NCBI GenBank assembly: GCA_030248135.1
Contig: JASANC010004740.1
Location: 124,001-188,000 of the forward strand
Source: Theristus sp. LFF4_11
Taxonomy: Eukaryota; Nematoda; Chromadorea; Monhysterida; Xyalidae
Direction of reading: 5' to 3'
DNA length: 64,000 nt
The notes below the pieces were generated by a model that was given only the letters and a program-made list of their open reading frames with translations, did no database searches and had not been told where the DNA came from. The stretch's first letter is position 1, and each line of letters opens with the position of its first letter. Shown here one piece after another: positions 60,106 through 64,000 of the stretch. Both the position numbers and the translations under genes were made by a program.

Positions 60106-61642
60106 ATGACTTCGAAAAAGGCGTTACGATTCGTGACGGGCAACGCAAACAAACTGCAAGAAGTTCAAGCAATTTTAGGCACCTCTTGTGAGGTAATGGG
60201 AGTTTACTTAATCTTTGTTGATCTAATAACAAGAATATATAATAACGAAAAATCTTTTTTTTAATTTTTAGATCATCCAAACCGACATTGATTTACCTGA
60301 GTATCAAGGTGATGAAAACGATGTTGCCATTCAAAAATGTAAAGCAGCTGTTCAGGCAGTGAGGAATGTACGTAATCTTTTCTTCACCATTACGTACTAT
60401 CGTATCAACGTGTTAAAACCAGAGCTGACCCAAAGTCATATGTTGTAGTGCATTGTGTACTAAATATTAAAAAACATTACAGGATTCGTCAGGCAATCAG
60501 GTGATAATTGAAGATACTTCACTTTGTTTCAACGCGCTTGGTGGTTTGCCAGGACCTTATATCAAATGGTTCCTGGCGAAACTCGGTCCTGAGGGTCTCT
60601 ACCGACTGCTCACTGGATGGGAAGACAAGAGCGCCGTGGCTGTGTGCACTTTTGGCTACGGAACCGCAGATTCCAATGAAATCTTACTGTTTCAAGGTAG
60701 CTTTAAACCATAGTTTGAAATATCTAGAAAAACTCAATAACATTGCTTTAAAAATTCGTTATATTTGGTAAAAAAAGTATTCTGAGCCGCATTGCTTCCA
60801 AGGTAAAACCTCTCTTGCTGCCCTGAATCTGTTCACCATCGGCTGGTGGTTTATCGATTACATTGTTTACATCATGATCTGCTGCTTTATGCTGTAGGCA
60901 TTCTAGTTACCGCCGACATGCTTGAGGTTATTTTATGCGTGGTTCGTATTATCAAACGAGTTTGTTTTGATGCCAGTTGTTTTCTCTCGTGTTTTCCACC
61001 AAATGCTTTCGTGGATCATCCAAACATCGCACGTTTTGTTAATGTCTGTTGTTTTTAAATGTTAATTAGAATTTGTTGTGAGCTGAAATTTGGCCAGGTA
61101 AGCTTCTCAATTTTAAGCTGACTGCTTTGGTGTCAACTGACGACCGATCTGCACGCACACATGTGTACGGAAACCCATTGCAGTTGAAATCGTGTTTTGT
61201 CTTTGTTCCCGAAACACGTCAGAAAAATAAGTAAGGCTCACATTTTTCCACCATGGCCCTTGGTTCCACATCTGAAGGTAGTTTCTGCGGGTATCTTATT
61301 GTTATTATGGTTTCAACGATTACTTTGGCGTTTGAGCATTTTATTCTTTAATATTACTGATGTTAAAATGAAGGTTTTCCTAACTTGTGAACTTGAATCC
61401 CACAAAGTTATCTCTTATTATTTTTCAATAAATTATCGGATGGTCATTCATTATTTTTAGGTCGCACAACCGGGGAAATCGTGAAACCAAGAGGCCCACG
61501 TGACTTTGGCTGGGACCCGTGTTTTCAACCAACCGGTTACACAAGCACCTATGCAGAATTACCGAAAAACGAAAAGAACCAAATCAGTCATCGAGCAAAA
61601 GCTTTGGAGAAACTAAAATGCGAGCTTGTTCCTTTGCTCTGA
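60106..61642 (+). CDS. ITPA: inosine triphosphate pyrophosphatase (192 aa)
   Basis: Four exons (60106-60192, 60272-60367, 60483-60696, 61461-61642) join in phase to 192 residues, against about 194 in human. Family motifs are intact: [18 protein letters not shown] (nucleotide-binding strand and loop), [29 protein letters not shown] (metal-binding acidic residue), [28 protein letters not shown], and the closing [20 protein letters not shown].
The cytosolic homodimer hydrolyses ITP, dITP and XTP to the monophosphate and pyrophosphate, keeping deaminated purines out of RNA and DNA. The start ATG directly precedes the conserved core. Intron 3 is unusually long (764 bp) and contains a possible unrelated exon at about 60803-60898. 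No unusual residue changes were noticed. Confidence 0.97.
60803..60898 (+). other. hydrophobic open stretch in ITPA intron 3
   Basis: A short frame ([20 protein letters not shown] and a further hydrophobic run to TAG) resembles the second half of a TM2-type hairpin, where a Gly-Trp-Trp-x-x-Asp turn joins two membrane helices. There is no matching upstream exon, so it may be a captured or degenerate fragment, or chance. Confidence 0.25.
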
Positions 61643-61799
61643 AATTTTAATTTCCTTGTTTTGATTGATTTATGTTTGATCAATTGATATAGATAATTTT
61701 ATTTCATTTTCATTTCCAAATGATGCCACAAATTGTAACTTGTTTATTAGACTTTGAATTAAAAAAATTGAAATATATTCAGCATATGGAAACATCATA

Positions 61800-62508
61800 C
61801 CGTAAAGTCTTGCATATAAGGTCTCCTTACATAAATTTGAAAATCAATTTTTTGAAGAAAAAGTGGAATTCTGTGTGACAACCTTATATGTGGGAGGAGG
61901 TCTTATAAAACGAAGATTAGGAGCGGATTAAAGAGTTCGTCGTGTTTCTGTAAAAATTCGTGTTTTCTGTAAAGATCTTGACAGGGAGGAATCTTGAGCT
62001 TCAACATTACAGTTTCAGCTGTCAATACATCATAAATTTTTCCACTGTCCCCCGTGCCCTCCTCCGTTTGTCACTAACGACGTCGTCGTTGTTGTTGTCG
62101 CCGCCGTCGTCGTTGTTTCTGTTTTTTAGTGCTCATAAGTTGTGATTTGCGGTCCAAGTAATTTTCCTCACTTAATTGCAATTTTTCTTTGACATCTTCT
62201 CCAAGTCCAACGACGTCGCCCTGAAACTCAAAATAACGTTTCTGCACTGTTTCAATACTTTTTTCTAAACAGTCAGCATTTCAAGTCTGTTTGGCTTCCA
62301 TTGCACTTTAAAAACGTCTCCAACGGTTTCCGCAACAAAAAATGAAGCAAAACAAACAAAGCCCTTATAAGAAGGTCCGACCTTATAAACGGGGTGGGAT
62401 TTTGACCGAGCCAAACTGAATTTTTTGGCTTCCCGCCGTGTGACACTTTACCCACTTTTGAATGGGGGTCTTCTACGTGGGAGAAACCTTTTATGCAAGA
62501 CTTTACGG
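61800..62508. mobile_element. 709-bp MITE, TA target site
   Basis: The termini are CCGTAAAGTCTTGCATATAAGG and its near-exact inverse, flanked by TA on each side (61798-61799, 62509-62510). It lies about 160 bp after the ITPA stop codon. On the minus strand at about 62090-62270 a short frame with an Arg/Gln-rich tail is open, possibly a scrap of the parental protein. It shares its ends and subterminal text with 62801-63062. Confidence 0.85.
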
Positions 62509-62800
62509 TATATGCACCGCATCCAACACATGGGTGGAATAGTGCGTGTTGTTAGTCCTGGCTCCCGTTAGTCCTAGCCAAGTATCTACGTTCAGTGCCG
62601 CCTGTAGATAGCAATCGAGCTCCGCAGCACCCCTGTGCGTTTGATAGGATAAGCCGGGTGCTCACTGTTATTTTTTCAGGGTGTAGCTCTCGCAACCTTT
62701 TTGCACGTGTGCATGTGTACACCTGAATCCGGCCCATTAAAGCTTTGTGTGGGGCAAGACTGCAGAGCTCCATCGAGTCCTCAAACCATGGCATTAATTA

Positions 62801-63062
62801 CCGTAAAGTCTTGCATATAAGGTCTCCTCATATAAATTTGAAAATCAAAAATTTCTGAAGAAAGTGGAATTTCGTGTGACAACCTTATAAGTGGGAGGAG
62901 TTCTTATAAACCGAGCATTAGGAATACCGGGCCTTATAAACGGCGTAGGATTTTGACCAAGTCAAAATTTTGAATTTTTTGATTTCCCGCCGTGTGACAC
63001 TCCGCCCACTTTTGGGTGGGAGTCTTATAAGTGGGAGGAACCTTATATGCAAGACTTTACGG
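62801..63062. mobile_element. 262-bp MITE, same family
   Basis: Same termini as 61800-62508 with TA at 62799-62800 and 63063-63064. The centre present in the larger copy is missing. Shared subterminal text includes gtgtgacaaccttata and cttataaacgg. It is an internally deleted derivative or sister copy. Confidence 0.85.
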
Positions 63063-63196
63063 TATAGCTGGAACTGTAGTACAGTACCTATCAAAATTAC
63101 AAGTAAATCAACGGAAAACAATCAAATCAAATCAACAATTAAGAAAACAATCGTTAGTTAAAATTAAAAACAACAACTCAGTTTTATCGTGACACG

Positions 63197-64000
63197 TTAA
63201 AGTTTATTCCTGGTTGGTTGATTAGCACTTTTGGCACGAACACCCATCAGGCTTCGACGTGTACCTTTGGAGGTCCCTGAGGACGATGGACCTTGGTAAG
63301 CAGTGGATCGACGCGACCGGTTGTGATGTTTTGTGGGTCTCGGTCGATGCGGTTGTGGTGATTTGTTTCTATTGATTCTAAAGAGGCACCGTGTTTTTAT
63401 TGTGCGAACTACATGTTTAGCTAACGGTTACTGCCCAACAACTTCAATTACACATCTGGTTTAAAACTCACGATGGACCAGACGATTGATTGCTTCCATT
63501 GTAGCTACTGGACAAATTTTGCTGTGTTGCCATGAATGCCGCTTGCACCTAAACAATCAGCAAGAACACGTCATCCAAACAACCATTAGCTTATTCACCC
63601 AACGTTTCAAAAACACATGGATCAAATGAAATGCAATCTGATGGTTCACAAAAAGCATGTGGGTGGGCTGCCTCAATGTTGTTTCCACCGACTAAATTTA
63701 ATGCAGCATCTCAAGTCCGTGATGTGGGAAATCAAAATACCAAACCTGTTCTACAGACATCGACGGCTTTGCTCGAAGCCAAGCAATATAATCGTCAACC
63801 ATTGGTACGGATCCCATGCCAGTGATCTAAATGGTGCACCGCATGTTTTTTCAGTGTGTGGCTAAATAAATTAACTTTCAGACGATCAGAGTAATAAAAA
63901 TGCACTTGGCTTAGCCACTCAAGTTCGCCATCACGATTAATTGGTGGAAGCCGGTCGCTGGTTCGGCTGCTTACTGAAGCAGACGAATTGCTGCTGATCT
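63197..64000 (-). CDS. 3' end of an unidentified Ser-rich basic protein (partial)
   Basis: Minus-strand exons 64000-63906 (continues off the window), 63826-63746, 63691-63650, 63548-63472 and 63368-63197 (TAA) join with all phases matching. They give about 180 residues of C-terminus.
The first visible exon is serine-rich (ISSNSSASVSSRTSDRLPP). A conserved-looking stretch follows (MVDDYIAWLRAKPSMSVEQ), then a Gln/Ser/Asn-rich part, and a basic tail rich in Arg, Ser, Pro and His. There is no transmembrane segment. I do not recognise the family; the low-complexity basic tail suggests a scaffold, cytoskeletal or nuclear protein, which is inference. It faces the ITPA gene tail to tail across the two MITEs. 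Confidence 0.6.

Overview
The window is nuclear DNA of an invertebrate animal, most likely a nematode or another ecdysozoan. Its genes are split by many short GT-AG introns with T-rich CAG/TAG acceptors. It encodes a gustatory-receptor-family 7TM protein, a neuropeptide-like precursor and a Ly6-type surface protein, and it is heavily loaded with Tc1/mariner-type and foldback repeats. I could not fix the species. The gene models below were built by hand, by joining exons at phase-compatible splice sites.

Layout. 1-8 kb: mostly repeats, namely a 268-bp MITE, a mariner-like element inserted into an older repeat, and a 2.5-kb foldback. 8-18 kb: a cluster of small receptor and secretory genes. These are a small unknown protein (minus), a probable four-TM membrane protein (minus), a possible short secreted protein (plus), a neuropeptide-like precursor (plus), a gustatory-receptor-like protein (minus) and a GPI-anchored Ly6/three-finger protein (plus). 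19.1-29.5 kb: a complete 18-exon PDIA5-type protein disulfide isomerase on the minus strand, with four CxxC thioredoxin domains. Its introns hold a mariner-like element with a nested LINE relic, an ATT microsatellite and a 2.4-kb foldback. 29.5-35.4 kb: nested G/C-homopolymer inverted-repeat elements that begin about 28 bp upstream of the PDIA5 start codon, plus a 614-bp tandem duplication. 36.9-37.1 kb: a CAA microsatellite.

38.5-58.4 kb: an essentially complete MYCBP2/Highwire/RPM-1 (PHR) ubiquitin ligase of about 48 exons and roughly 4,300-4,400 residues. Its RCC1-like, PHR, filamin-like, DOC, B-box, RING and C-terminal tandem-cysteine modules are all present. 60.1-61.6 kb: a complete four-exon ITPA (inosine triphosphate pyrophosphatase). 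61.8-63.1 kb: two related TA-flanked MITEs. 63.2-64 kb: the 3' end of an unidentified basic, Ser-rich protein on the minus strand, running off the window.

The genes do not form one pathway. PDIA5 is an ER folding enzyme, ITPA cleans nucleotide pools, the PHR protein controls synapse and axon signalling, and the 8-18 kb genes are sensory or secretory. The most notable points are the four-catalytic-domain PDIA5, the transposon ending a few bases before a PDIA5 splice acceptor, the gustatory-receptor-like gene next to a possible new neuropeptide precursor, and several previously unnamed repeat families with clean terminal inverted repeats.
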